Source: an uncultured Bacteroidota bacterium
GTDB taxonomy: Bacteria > Bacteroidota > Bacteroidia > Flavobacteriales > Flavobacteriaceae
DNA: 43,050 bases
Reading direction: 5' to 3'
NCBI GenBank assembly: GCA_902519075.1
Contig: CABYIO010000008.1
Span: 1 to 43,050 of the forward strand
Part shown: in pieces, positions 34,549-43,050 of the stretch
Layout: each line of letters opens with the position of its first letter
Position numbering within the stretch: position 1 is the stretch's first letter
The notes under the pieces: generated by a model
Database searches by the model: none
What the model was told of the DNA's origin: nothing
The model's input: the letters and a program-made list of their open reading frames with translations, nothing else
Program-made: the position numbers and the translations under genes

Positions 34549-35658
34549 TTAAGAAAACATGTCTTTAACCCTGTCAAAAAATGACTTTTCAGAATTTTCA
34601 GGCTTTGGTTCAAAATGCTCATTTTCTTTCATTGACTCAAAAAACTGTTTCTGTTTTTTGTCAAGTGTTTTTGGAGTCCAAACATTTACATGAACAAGCA
34701 AATCACCTGTGCCATAACCATTAATACTTGGCACACCTTTTCCACGAAGTCTTAGGATTTTCCCAGATTGCATTCCTGCCTCGACCTTAATTCTAACTTT
34801 ACCAGAAACTGTTTCAATATCTTTATTTGATCCAAGAATTGCATCAGGAATGCTTACATATAATTCATAGTGTAAATTATCACCTTCTCTTTGAAGTTTT
34901 TTATGTGGAACTTCATTTATTACTACTAATAAATCTCCACTTATACCATTTCCAGGCGCTTCATTTCCTTTTCCAGAAACCTTTAGCTGCATGTCATCAA
35001 CAACCCCAGCTGGTATAGGAATTTTGACGGTTTCTTCTTTAATTATCATTCCATTTGCATCTGAACCACTTGGTCTGTTGTCTAAAATTTGGCCAGAGCC
35101 ATTACAATGAGGGCAAGTGGTTGAAGTTTGCATCCTGCCTAAAATTGTATTGGTTACTTTAGTTACCTGACCGGTACCATTACAATGTGGACAGCTTGAG
35201 AATGTTGCTCCAGGCGCTAAAACCTTTCTCTTAACTTTTATTTTTTTCTCAACCCCATTACATATCTCATCAAGTGTTAAGTTTACTCTAACTCTTAAAT
35301 TACTTCCTTTCATCACTCGTCTACCTTGGGATCCACCAAAACCACCAAAACCACCAAAAGCACCTCCGAAAATATCTCCAAATTGGCTAAAAATATCATC
35401 CATATTCATTCCACCACCGAAACCAGCACCACCATTTTGGAAAGCCTGATGACCAAATTGGTCATATCTTGATTTTTTTTCTGGATTACTTAAGACATCA
35501 TATGCTTCAGCTGCTTCTTTAAATTTTTCTTCAGCAGCCTTATCCCCTGGATTTTTGTCAGGGTGATATTTAATGGCCATTTTTCTATATGCCTTTTTTA
35601 TCTCTGATGCCGATGCATCTTTACTAACCCCTAATGTTTTGTAATAATCTTCCTTCAT
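34549..35658 (-). CDS. dnaJ: Chaperone DnaJ with a reduced zinc-finger region
   Basis: Co-chaperone of DnaK, 369 residues. J domain with HPD (32-34), a Gly/Phe-rich linker (about 72-112), then the Cys-rich region, then C-terminal substrate domains. Only two CxxCxGxG motifs are present (156-163 and 182-189) instead of four, so a single zinc site is expected. This agrees with my memory of flavobacterial DnaJ. It begins 2 bases after grpE. Confidence 0.95.
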   Translation of the reverse strand: MKEDYYKTLGVSKDASASEIKKAYRKMAIKYHPDKNPGDKAAEEKFKEAAEAYDVLSNPEKKSRYDQFGHQAFQNGGAGFGGGMNMDDIFSQFGDIFGGAFGGFGGFGGSQGRRVMKGSNLRVRVNLTLDEICNGVEKKIKVKRKVLAPGATFSSCPHCNGTGQVTKVTNTILGRMQTSTTCPHCNGSGQILDNRPSGSDANGMIIKEETVKIPIPAGVVDDMQLKVSGKGNEAPGNGISGDLLVVINEVPHKKLQREGDNLHYELYVSIPDAILGSNKDIETVSGKVRIKVEAGMQSGKILRLRGKGVPSINGYGTGDLLVHVNVWTPKTLDKKQKQFFESMKENEHFEPKPENSEKSFFDRVKDMFS

Positions 35659-35660
35659 AA

Positions 35661-36176
35661 CTATTTCCCTATTACAACTTTTGGATATCTAATGACTTTT
35701 TCACCTAGTTTATAACCTTTTTCGATAACATCAATGATTTTTCCTTCCATGTCTTTACTTGGCGCTTGGATCTGGGTAACAGCTTCGTGGTTATCTGCGT
35801 TAAATCCATCACCTTTATTTACCTCGATTAGAGCAAGACCCTTAGATTTCAAAGAATCAAAAAGTTTATTTTTGATCAATAGAACACCTTTAAAAATCTC
35901 ATTGTCTTTATCCTTCTCTATCTCAGCTGATGCTCGATCAAAATCGTCTAAAATTGGCAATAGTGAAATCATAACTTCTTCACTTGCTGTAGAGAAAAGC
36001 TCAATTCTTTCTTTAGCTGTTCTTCTCTTATAATTTTCAAATTCCGCAAAGAGTCTTAAGAATTTATCCCTTTCTTCTTGAACCTGGTCTTCTAAATTAA
36101 CCTCCTCAACCTGATTTTCAACTGGTTCAGTATTCTTATCAATTTCAACTTTCTTTTTTGATTTTTTCTTAGCCAT
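35661..36176 (-). CDS. grpE: Nucleotide exchange factor GrpE
   Basis: Releases ADP from DnaK. It has 171 residues: a Lys/Glu-rich N-terminus, a long coiled-coil helix (about 25-110, with [17 protein letters not shown]) and the beta domain with [15 protein letters not shown]. It forms an operon with dnaJ; dnaK is not in the window. A promoter-like TAATTTTGC lies about 20 bases upstream, and no CIRCE element was seen. Confidence 0.96.
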   Translation of the reverse strand: MAKKKSKKKVEIDKNTEPVENQVEEVNLEDQVQEERDKFLRLFAEFENYKRRTAKERIELFSTASEEVMISLLPILDDFDRASAEIEKDKDNEIFKGVLLIKNKLFDSLKSKGLALIEVNKGDGFNADNHEAVTQIQAPSKDMEGKIIDVIEKGYKLGEKVIRYPKVVIGK

Positions 36177-36236
36177 CTATCTGATTTTATTTACTTATTG
36201 CAAAATTACTGCCATATTGAAATTAGTGCCAAAATG

Positions 36237-37142
36237 TCACGAAAGTATATTTTCAATTGTAGTTCTTAAGTTTTGAAATTTAAAATTAAATCCTGACTGC
36301 TCAATTTTTTTACTTGAAACTTTTTGGCTTTTAAAAAGAATAATGTGCATTTCACCAAAAATTAGTCTGAAAAGTAATCTTGGTAGAGGAGTTATAAAAA
36401 GAACATGTTTTTTGAAACTGGAAATTATCTTGGTAAACTCATAATTAGTTAATGGATTAGGTGCAACACCATTGTAAATTCCCGATAATCTATTTTTAAT
36501 TATGTGTATAAAAATTTGGGATATATCCTCAATATGTATCCACGATTGCAATTGACTACCTGAACCAAAATATACTCCAATACCAAATGACATTGGCTGC
36601 ATGGTCTGCTTTAGTACTCCCCCCCTGCTAGACAATACCAAACCTATTCTAACAATTGATACTTTATCTACGACATTTTCAAAAGATATTGTAGCTTTTT
36701 CCCATTCTTTAATGACATCTGAAAGAAAATAATTACTTCTCTCTGACTCAGTTTCATAAAATTCTTTTTTATCAGAACTTGGATATGCTCCAATACCACT
36801 TGCTGAAACAATAGAGTATATTTTAATATTATTTTCAATTATTTTTTCTCTTAAAAAGTTTAAACTCTGAACCCTACTGTTTAAAATAAGTTCTTTATTT
36901 TTTTTTGTCCAAATTCTAAAAATTGAGGCACCTGATAAATTTATGATTGAGTCAATTTCATGGAAACAATTTATATCAATTATATTTTTTTGGGGATTCC
37001 AATAAAAACCATCACATCCAGGAAGACTGTCGAGCTTATCTTTTCTAGTAGTTAAAAAATTAACTTTGATATCTCTTTCAAGACAGTCTTTAACAATTCT
37101 TGAACCAATCAAACCAGTAGCACCCGTGATTAATAGTTTCAT
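36237..37142 (-). CDS. TIGR01777 family NAD(P)-binding epimerase-like protein
   Basis: Short-chain dehydrogenase-type Rossmann protein of 301 residues from the ATG at 37142 (MKLLITGATGLIGSRIV). The open frame runs to 37367, but that extra part overlaps the divergent ilvE and lacks family likeness. GATGLIG (7-13) is the dinucleotide loop, SASGIGAYPSS holds the tyrosine region, and the C-terminal DUF1731 domain ends with SKKIEQSGFNFKF. Function in bacteria is unknown. Confidence 0.88.
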   Translation of the reverse strand: MKLLITGATGLIGSRIVKDCLERDIKVNFLTTRKDKLDSLPGCDGFYWNPQKNIIDINCFHEIDSIINLSGASIFRIWTKKNKELILNSRVQSLNFLREKIIENNIKIYSIVSASGIGAYPSSDKKEFYETESERSNYFLSDVIKEWEKATISFENVVDKVSIVRIGLVLSSRGGVLKQTMQPMSFGIGVYFGSGSQLQSWIHIEDISQIFIHIIKNRLSGIYNGVAPNPLTNYEFTKIISSFKKHVLFITPLPRLLFRLIFGEMHIILFKSQKVSSKKIEQSGFNFKFQNLRTTIENILS

Positions 37143-37155
37143 TTCTAATTTAAAG

Positions 37156-37188
37156 TTGGAGTAAATATAATTTAATTGATTAATTTTG
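37156..37188 (+). promoter_or_regulatory. ilvE promoter
   Basis: TTG (37156-37158), 22 bases, then TAATTTTG (37181-37188) on the plus strand, matching the Bacteroidota consensus; 23 bases before the ATG. Confidence 0.55.
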
Positions 37189-37211
37189 CGTGAATTTTTA
37201 TCATTTTTATC

Positions 37212-38267
37212 ATGAGTCAAAAAATCAAAATTACAAGAATTGAAAAAAGTAAAATTCAAGACGTAGATTTTAATAATTTCTCTTTTGGATCTGTATTTAC
37301 TGATCATATGTTTGAATGTGATTTTATTGATGGTAAATGGGTTAACCCAACAATTAAACCATACCAACCTATCTCTATTGAACCATCAGCAAGTGTATTG
37401 CATTATGGTCAGGCAATCTTCGAAGGAATGAAAGCTTATAAAGATGAAAATGATGAGGTGTGGTTGTTTAGACCTGATCAAAATTTTGAAAGAATTAATA
37501 AGTCAGCCGTAAGAATGGCAATTCCTGAATTCCCAAAAGAATTATTTTATGAAGCACTGACTAAATTAATTGATATTGATAGGGATTGGGTTAAGTATGG
37601 AGATGGAAGATCATTATATATTAGACCTTTTGTTATAGGTAATGAATATGCAATTCAAGCCGTTCCTTCCAAAAACTATAAGTTCATGATTATTTGTGCC
37701 CCAGCAACTCTATACTATACCAAAAAATTAAAGGTTATTGTTGCAGATAAATTTAGCAGAGCTGCTTCAGGAGGAGTTGGTTATGCTAAAGCTGCTGGAA
37801 ATTACGCTGGCCAATTTTATCCAACCAGACTTGCAAATGATGAAGGATTTGATCAAGTTATTTGGACCGATGCAAATGAGCATAGTTATCTAGAGGAAGC
37901 AGGGACAATGAATATTTTCTTTAGAATAAATGATACTTTAATAACTGCACCTACAACAGATACAATTTTAGATGGAGTAACAAGAAAAAGTCTAATTCAA
38001 ATTGCCAAGGATAATGGAATAGATGTGGAGATTAAAAAGTTAAAAGTTGACGAACTGAAAAATGCTGCTAAAAACGGAACATTAAAAGAAATCTTTGGGG
38101 CAGGAACTGCAGCTGTTATAAGTCAAATTAATGCTTTTCAGCATAAGGGAGAATTATTTGAATTGGATGAAGAGGATAATTCTTATGCAGAAAAACTCAA
38201 GTCGAATCTAGTAGGAATTCAAACCAACCAACTTGCAGACCATCATAATTGGAGGTATAAAGTTTAG
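37212..38267 (+). CDS. ilvE: Branched-chain amino acid aminotransferase
   Basis: PLP enzyme (fold type IV) that transfers amino groups between glutamate and the keto acids of leucine, isoleucine and valine. It has 351 residues. PLP lysine Lys193 is in GGVGYAKAAGNYA; other blocks are LHYGQAIFEGMKAY, SLYIRPFVIG, EEAGTMNIFF and DGVTRKSL. Length and motifs fit the long (group II, BCAT) form. Single gene; its stop interlocks with the convergent MazG-like gene (TTAG at 38264-38267). Confidence 0.95.
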   Translation: MSQKIKITRIEKSKIQDVDFNNFSFGSVFTDHMFECDFIDGKWVNPTIKPYQPISIEPSASVLHYGQAIFEGMKAYKDENDEVWLFRPDQNFERINKSAVRMAIPEFPKELFYEALTKLIDIDRDWVKYGDGRSLYIRPFVIGNEYAIQAVPSKNYKFMIICAPATLYYTKKLKVIVADKFSRAASGGVGYAKAAGNYAGQFYPTRLANDEGFDQVIWTDANEHSYLEEAGTMNIFFRINDTLITAPTTDTILDGVTRKSLIQIAKDNGIDVEIKKLKVDELKNAAKNGTLKEIFGAGTAAVISQINAFQHKGELFELDEEDNSYAEKLKSNLVGIQTNQLADHHNWRYKV

Positions 38268-38650
38268 GAATTTAATATACCCATAATATCAGGCTTAAAA
38301 TAATTAGGCCCCTTAAGAACCTTACCATCTTCACGATATATTGGATTACCATCTGCACCTAATTTACTCATATTACTATTTTGTATTTCACTAAAGATTT
38401 CATCTATTTTATGTTGCATACCGTGTTCTATAATGGTTCCACAGAGAATGTAAAGCATATCTCCAAGTGCATCAGCAACTTCAACCATATCATTGTTATT
38501 TGCAGCTTCAAAATACTCTTCATTTTCCTCCTTCATTAAATTAAATCTTAATTTATTTTTATCTACTCCCAAATCAGCTTTAGGTTCGTCTAGGTAATCT
38601 AGTTTAAAGGCTTTATGGAATTCTTTAACAGCTAATATTTTATCCTTCAT
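38264..38650 (-). CDS. MazG/PRA-PH-like all-alpha nucleoside triphosphate pyrophosphohydrolase
   Basis: It has 128 residues. The metal-binding helices show LMKEENEEYFEAA and VEVADALGDMLYI, the EExxE/ExxD pattern of the all-alpha NTP pyrophosphatases. The C-terminal segment GNPIYREDGKVLKGPNYFKP is typical of a small family whose members are often labelled phosphoribosyl-ATP pyrophosphohydrolase-like. True HisE activity is doubtful, as no his genes are near. It probably cleans up non-canonical nucleotides. Confidence 0.82.
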   Translation of the reverse strand: MKDKILAVKEFHKAFKLDYLDEPKADLGVDKNKLRFNLMKEENEEYFEAANNNDMVEVADALGDMLYILCGTIIEHGMQHKIDEIFSEIQNSNMSKLGADGNPIYREDGKVLKGPNYFKPDIMGILNS

Positions 38651-38692
38651 GACATTAAATTATTTTAATATTTATTAGTTTCGCAAAAAAAA

Positions 38693-38878
38693 ATGTTTTC
38701 ACAGGGTCAACTAGTTTTTGCAGTATTATTTACAATATTTTTTTCTATAGTACTTTTCGTAGCATATAAAAAAGATGCTAAACTTCACAAAAAATACTAT
38801 AAAGGAAGTACTTGGGTTTTGTTAGCCTTCATAGCTTTTATAGGTTTGATTGCAACTATAAAATTTATATTTGTTTAA
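38693..38878 (+). CDS. Small two-helix membrane protein
   Basis: It has 61 residues with helices near 7-24 and 41-60 and a basic Lys-rich loop between (YKKDAKLHKKYYKG). Not recognised by family name, although similar short proteins occur in Flavobacteriia. A TAnnTTTC-like sequence lies 15-20 bases upstream. Bases 38879-39001 after it show nothing recognisable. Confidence 0.6.
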   Translation: MFSQGQLVFAVLFTIFFSIVLFVAYKKDAKLHKKYYKGSTWVLLAFIAFIGLIATIKFIFV

Positions 38879-39001
38879 GATAAATTTTAAAAAATTACCA
38901 TCCTTATAATATCAAGCAATCCTTTATCAAAACTATAAAATGTTTTAGAAAATTGGATTAAAGTAATGGTCTAGTTATTAAAAAAATACAGGTATTTATT
39001 A

Positions 39002-39748
39002 TCAAATTATCCTTTCAATAAACCAAAACAAACCAATTGCAGCAATTATAAGAGATGCTGGTATTTTTATTTCATTGCTGTACCAGTTTTTTTTCATAAT
39101 TAATTTGATAAGTATAAAGGCTAAAAGTAAAACAGCCAACTGTCCAAATTCAACTCCAATATTAAATGCTAATAACATTGAAATAAAATTATCTTTTGGC
39201 AATCCATATTGGGTTAGAAGAGCTGCAAAACCAAGACCATGTAATAAACCAAATGCAAATACTATAGAATACCTCCATTTACTTGTTTCCTTAAACAAAA
39301 CATTTTCGACGGCTACCCAAACAATTGATAAAGCAATAATTGCCTCAACTATATCTCCTCTGAGTTGAACAAAACCTTGAGCCGCAAGAATTAGAGTAAT
39401 ACTATGAGCCACAGTGAATGCAGTTACTTGCCAAAGGAGTGCGCGAAAAGTTATACATGAAAAAAACAGACCAAGAACAAAAAGTATATGATCAATTCCC
39501 TGAGGAATTATATGCTCAAATCCAGCTTTGACAAAAATGTAAAACTTTTTGTAAAACGGCATAGCTGCTAAACGCCGAATCCTTTGTCTTTTTAAAGCGG
39601 CTCCATATTCGGCAGCTATTTCCTCATTTTCAAAATACATTTGACCACGCTCAATTTCAGCAATCATGAAATCTTCAGGATTATGAGAAAATGTATTATA
39701 ACTGGATAGAAAAAAGAATGAAAAAAGAATGAACCTAATAACCTTCAT
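39002..39748 (-). CDS. HupE/UreJ family membrane protein
   Basis: It has 248 residues: a signal peptide (ending near NTFS), an exported charged segment (about 22-70), then six helices with the family motifs GIDHILFVLGLFF, TAFTVAHSITLILA, FGLLHGLGFAA and FNIGVEFGQLA, which contain conserved His. Relatives are linked to nickel, cobalt or copper uptake. No hydrogenase or urease genes are present here, so the metal and role are open. Confidence 0.85.
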   Translation of the reverse strand: MKVIRFILFSFFFLSSYNTFSHNPEDFMIAEIERGQMYFENEEIAAEYGAALKRQRIRRLAAMPFYKKFYIFVKAGFEHIIPQGIDHILFVLGLFFSCITFRALLWQVTAFTVAHSITLILAAQGFVQLRGDIVEAIIALSIVWVAVENVLFKETSKWRYSIVFAFGLLHGLGFAALLTQYGLPKDNFISMLLAFNIGVEFGQLAVLLLAFILIKLIMKKNWYSNEIKIPASLIIAAIGLFWFIERII

Positions 39749-39770
39749 AATGAAATGTTAGTAAGTAAAT

Positions 39771-41918
39771 TTATTCACTTCCGTCTAATCCTCTTACCTT
39801 TAACAACGGCTCTATAACAGCTTTTCTGCCTCTAAATTTCACGAATAAATCCATTGCTTCTTCGGTTGAACCCATCGAGTAAATACTAGATCTTAGTTTT
39901 GAAGAAAGATTTGAATCAAAAACATCTCCTGCTTCTTTGAATGCTTCAAATGCATCCGAATCAAGTACTGCAGCATGAACATAGCTGTAATAGCCTGATG
40001 AGTACCCACCAGAGAAAATGTGAGCAAAATATGTAGTTCTGTATCTAGGTGCTATTTCTCCAATTAGACCAACTTTTTTCATAGATTCAGATTCAAACTT
40101 GTTAGCGTCTTTAATATCTTCGTCAGCGGAAATTGTATGCCAGTCCATGTCTAATAATGAAGCAGCTAAATATTCCGTATTAATAAATCCTTGATTGAAT
40201 TTAGAAGCATTTAATAATTTTTCAATTAATTCGTCAGGAATTGGCTCTCCAGTCTCATAGTGTGTAGCAAAAGATTTTAACACTTGAGGCTCACTTGCCC
40301 AGTGTTCAAGTAACTGAGAAGGTAATTCAATAAAATCTCTTGGACCAGATGTGCCTGCCATACTTCCGTATTTCACGTTGGTTAAAGTTCCGTGCATAGC
40401 ATGACCGAACTCATGGAATAATGTAACTACATTATCAAAACTTAATAAAGCTGGATCATCACCAACGGGCGCAGGGAAATTACAGACATTTACCACAATT
40501 GGTCGTTCTCTTCCATCAAGATTTGACTGTCCCTTAAAACTACTCATCCAAGCTCCACCACGTTTATTAGATCTAGTAAAATAATCTCCGATAAAAATAC
40601 CCAAATGACTACCATCCTTATCAGTGACCTCCCATATTCTAGCATCAGGATGATAAAGATCTATGTCAAAAATTTCAGTAAAGTTTAATCCCCACAATTT
40701 ATTAGTTGTATTGAAAACACCCTGAAGAACATTATCTAGGGATAAATAAGGTTTAATAGCAGATTCATCTAAATCGTATTTTTCTTTACGAACTTTTTCA
40801 GAATAATGCCACCAATCCCAAGCAGCTACTTTAAAATCATGTCCTTCTGCATCAGCAACAGCTTGCATATCAGCAACCTCAACCTTAGCTCTTTTGACTG
40901 CTGGTTTCCATAGCTTATTTAATAGATCGTATACTTCTTCTGGAGTTTTAAGCATGTTATCATCTAAGATAAAATGAGCATGTGTTTTGTATCCCATTAT
41001 TTGGGCTCTTTCGGCACGAAGTTTAGCAATCTGAGTAGCTGTTTTTTTATTATCAGTATCGTTATTATTATCACCACGCATCACATAAGAATTATATAAT
41101 TTTTCTCTCAAATCTCTACGTGTTGATTCTGTTAAAAACGGATACATACTACTTCTGTGTGGAGTAAAAACATATTTGTCTTTGTATTTATCTTTTTCTT
41201 CATCAGACTCGGCTGAATCCATCTTCTGTAAAGCTGCATCAGCTGCTGCCGCTATTACTCCATCTGATAAACCTTCTAAATCAGATGCTTCCAAAATAAG
41301 TTCAAAACCATTTGTTTCTGCCAAAAGGTTTTGACCAAAAGAAGTTGATAGACCAGAAATCTTTGAATTAATTTCAGAAATTCTCTCTTTTTGATCTTCA
41401 GTTAATAGTGCACCACTACGCACAAACCCCTTTCTCGTATCATTCAGTAATTTAGTTTGTTCACTTGTTAAATCAAGATTTTCTCTGTTTTGCCATATTG
41501 CATCAACACGATTAAATAAACCTTCATTCAAAGAGATTTTGTCATAATGAGCTGAAAGCATAGGGCTTAGATCACGCTGAAGTTCTTGTAATTTAGGGTT
41601 CGTATTAGAACTTGCTAGATTTGAAAATACACGTCCTACCTTAGAAAGTAATTTTCCTGTTCTTTCTAGTTCTTCAATAGTATTAGCAAATGTTGGAGCT
41701 TCAGGATTATTGATAATTACATCAATTTCTTCAAGATTTTCTTTCATTCCTTGCTCATAAGCTGGCATATAATGCTCATCCTTTATATCTAAAAACGGAG
41801 GCACCTCATAAGGTGTATTCCATTCTTGGAAAAATGGGTTAATATTTGGATCCATCTTCGATTCTTGTTGACAGCTTACAATAAAAAGTAAGGCTGTAAT
41901 TAAAATTATTCTTTTCAT
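39771..41918 (-). CDS. M3 family peptidyl-dipeptidase (Dcp-like), lipoprotein
   Basis: It has 715 residues with a lipobox ending at Cys16 (FIVSC), so it is anchored in the envelope. Mostly helical N-terminal half; zinc site HEFGHAMHG (about residue 500) with the downstream Glu in the same helix bundle. Typical Dcp blocks are NPFFQEWNTPYEVPPF, GGAWMSSFK and HIFSGGYSSGYYSY. It removes C-terminal dipeptides from peptides. The anchored form is common in Bacteroidota. It ends 22 bases from HupE. Confidence 0.93.
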   Translation of the reverse strand: MKRIILITALLFIVSCQQESKMDPNINPFFQEWNTPYEVPPFLDIKDEHYMPAYEQGMKENLEEIDVIINNPEAPTFANTIEELERTGKLLSKVGRVFSNLASSNTNPKLQELQRDLSPMLSAHYDKISLNEGLFNRVDAIWQNRENLDLTSEQTKLLNDTRKGFVRSGALLTEDQKERISEINSKISGLSTSFGQNLLAETNGFELILEASDLEGLSDGVIAAAADAALQKMDSAESDEEKDKYKDKYVFTPHRSSMYPFLTESTRRDLREKLYNSYVMRGDNNNDTDNKKTATQIAKLRAERAQIMGYKTHAHFILDDNMLKTPEEVYDLLNKLWKPAVKRAKVEVADMQAVADAEGHDFKVAAWDWWHYSEKVRKEKYDLDESAIKPYLSLDNVLQGVFNTTNKLWGLNFTEIFDIDLYHPDARIWEVTDKDGSHLGIFIGDYFTRSNKRGGAWMSSFKGQSNLDGRERPIVVNVCNFPAPVGDDPALLSFDNVVTLFHEFGHAMHGTLTNVKYGSMAGTSGPRDFIELPSQLLEHWASEPQVLKSFATHYETGEPIPDELIEKLLNASKFNQGFINTEYLAASLLDMDWHTISADEDIKDANKFESESMKKVGLIGEIAPRYRTTYFAHIFSGGYSSGYYSYVHAAVLDSDAFEAFKEAGDVFDSNLSSKLRSSIYSMGSTEEAMDLFVKFRGRKAVIEPLLKVRGLDGSE

Positions 41919-42025
41919 GTTAGGGGTATTAAGTGAACTAGTAAATATAGGGTTTTTTGATATTATTTCTTATAATAATTAATGATGATTAAACAATTAA
42001 GATTAAATTAGTTTAGACAATAATT

Positions 42026-42397
42026 ATGAAAAGTTTTCTATTAGTTTTTTTAGGTGGTGGATTGGGTAGTGGTCTTAGATATTTAGTTACCATTGCAATG
42101 AACCAATACTCAAAAGTTTTACCATTTGGCACATTTGCAGTCAATATGATTGGATGCTTGTTGATTGGACTAGTATTAGGATATGCACAAAAGGAAAATA
42201 CACTAACTTCAAACCAGACACTTTTATTAGCAACAGGATTCTGTGGAGGTTTTACAACATTTTCAGCTTTTGCCAGCGAAAATTTAGAATTAATAAGAAA
42301 TGGAGAGTTATTTAATTTTTCAATTTATGCAATTGGGTCTGTATTTGTCGGAATGTTATTAATTTTAATCGGCTACTTACTAGTAAATAAGCTCTAA
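42026..42397 (+). CDS. crcB: Fluoride channel FluC/CrcB
   Basis: Dual-topology dimer exporting fluoride. It has 123 residues and four helices; motifs GGGLGSGLRYLV, GTFAVNMIGCLLIG (conserved Asn) and GFCGGFTTFSAFASE (the Phe box and central Na+ region) are complete. It is a single gene, which suits a homodimer. No fluoride riboswitch was recognised in the 107 bases upstream. The stop interlocks with the DUF1684 gene (CTAA at 42394-42397). Confidence 0.93.
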   Translation: MKSFLLVFLGGGLGSGLRYLVTIAMNQYSKVLPFGTFAVNMIGCLLIGLVLGYAQKENTLTSNQTLLLATGFCGGFTTFSAFASENLELIRNGELFNFSIYAIGSVFVGMLLILIGYLLVNKL

Positions 42398-42996
42398 CTT
42401 TTAGAGAAATTTTTAACCCCCGACTCAACCCGAATATTTAACATGTTTTCTCTTGGAACTATAGGGCAGGAAAAGTTTTCATCATATACACACTTAGGAT
42501 TGTAAGCCCGATTAAAATCAATTAGTATTGAATCATTGTCATATAGATATAAATCTATATATCTGCCTCCACCATAAGTTTCAAATCCATTTGTTTGATC
42601 AAGAAATGGAAGAAACAAATAATTTTCATATCCCTCCACATCCAAATAATCAAGATTTTCATATACGTTTAATGTATGTTTCTCATCATCGAGATTAAAA
42701 ATTAATTTCCCATACTTTCTATAATCAGCTGGTATATTAGTCGTTGTCTTCATTTTAAAAGGAATACTTTCAGGTGTTTTTAGAATTTTAGCATAAACCA
42801 CATATAACGAATCAAATTCAAAAAAATCAAGCCCTTTAAAAATTTTTAGATCTTTAGTCTTGAGTGGGGAAACAGAAGCATCTTTAAAATAATTATTAAC
42901 CTGCTTTTGATATTCGGTTAAATTGAGGTCTTCATATCTCTTTTCACCTCTGCATGAAAAAAATAAAAAAACAATAAGAAATAATAGTAATCGCAT
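42394..42996 (-). CDS. DUF1684 lipoprotein
   Basis: It has 200 residues; the lipobox ends at Cys15 (LFFSC). The family signature is strong: LPFLDQTNGFETYGGGRYID and IDFNRAYNPKCVYDENFSCP, followed by PRENMLNIRVESGVKNF. The function of the family is unknown. The 54 bases before it to the window end hold nothing recognisable. Confidence 0.87.
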   Translation of the reverse strand: MRLLLFLIVFLFFSCRGEKRYEDLNLTEYQKQVNNYFKDASVSPLKTKDLKIFKGLDFFEFDSLYVVYAKILKTPESIPFKMKTTTNIPADYRKYGKLIFNLDDEKHTLNVYENLDYLDVEGYENYLFLPFLDQTNGFETYGGGRYIDLYLYDNDSILIDFNRAYNPKCVYDENFSCPIVPRENMLNIRVESGVKNFSKS

Positions 42997-43050
42997 GCAG
43001 TAAAATTAAAAATATACATCCAAAACAAATCAATAAATTTTAATTATTAA

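Noticed and set aside
36237-37367. Longer form of the TIGR01777 gene starting at 37367
   Set aside because: The extra N-terminus overlaps ilvE and its promoter; the ATG at 37142 gives the normal family start.
41919-42025. Possible fluoride riboswitch before crcB
   Set aside because: I could not build the expected pseudoknot from the sequence; only AT-rich DNA is seen.
1-43050. CRISPR arrays, insertion sequences, rRNA genes
   Set aside because: No regularly spaced repeats, transposase genes or rRNA segments were seen in the window.

Overview
This is an AT-rich chromosomal window that looks like a marine planktonic member of the Flavobacteriia (Bacteroidota). The grounds are: a green-type proteorhodopsin next to a Blh retinal-forming oxygenase; promoters of the Bacteroidota type (TTG, about 17-23 bases, TAnnTTTG); almost no Shine-Dalgarno sequences except a strong one before rpsU; flavobacterial protein families (NamZ/DUF1343, LolE-like permease, DUF1684 and DUF285 lipoproteins); and very tight packing, with neighbouring genes often overlapping by 4 bases. 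The lineage is inferred from gene content only; no search was run.

Layout. Bases 1-7201 (minus strand) are the translation/transcription block tuf - tRNA-Trp - secE - nusG - rplK - rplA - rplJ - rplL - rpoB, with rpoB cut by the window start. Bases 7349-9649 hold a DNA glycosylase, an unknown membrane protein and a lipoprotein with two YdhR-like domains. A plus-strand operon at 9784-11191 has a flavodoxin-fold oxidoreductase, a DoxX-like membrane protein and two microproteins. Bases 11192-12005 form a small tRNA-Thr-bounded cassette with one DUF285 lipoprotein, next to a four-tRNA cluster (Thr, Gly, Tyr, Thr). Then come xerC, rpsU, a Na+/alanine symporter and a cysteine-synthase-like enzyme.

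Bases 16259-19397 carry envelope genes (LolE-like permease, NamZ muramidase, FtsE). Bases 19394-24822 are a cell-surface glycan locus: three glycosyltransferases, an FdtA-like sugar ketoisomerase, a sulfotransferase and a Wzx-type flippase. Bases 24828-28560 (minus) are the light-energy region: proteorhodopsin, a terminator, then blh followed by a FemAB-like and a NagX-like gene. After kdsA (Kdo synthesis) there is a minus-strand stretch grpE-dnaJ, an ABC-2 exporter pair, a sigma-54 type response regulator without a DNA-binding domain, and an M28 peptidase. The window ends with ilvE, a MazG-like pyrophosphatase, a HupE-like membrane protein, an M3 peptidase, a fluoride channel and a DUF1684 lipoprotein.

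The two signals that ordinary gene annotation does not explain, and that I find most interesting, are (a) the 771-bp cassette bounded by 43-bp perfect repeats of the tRNA-Thr 3' half, and (b) a 21-bp RNA stem that buries the start codon of an unknown membrane protein at 8834.
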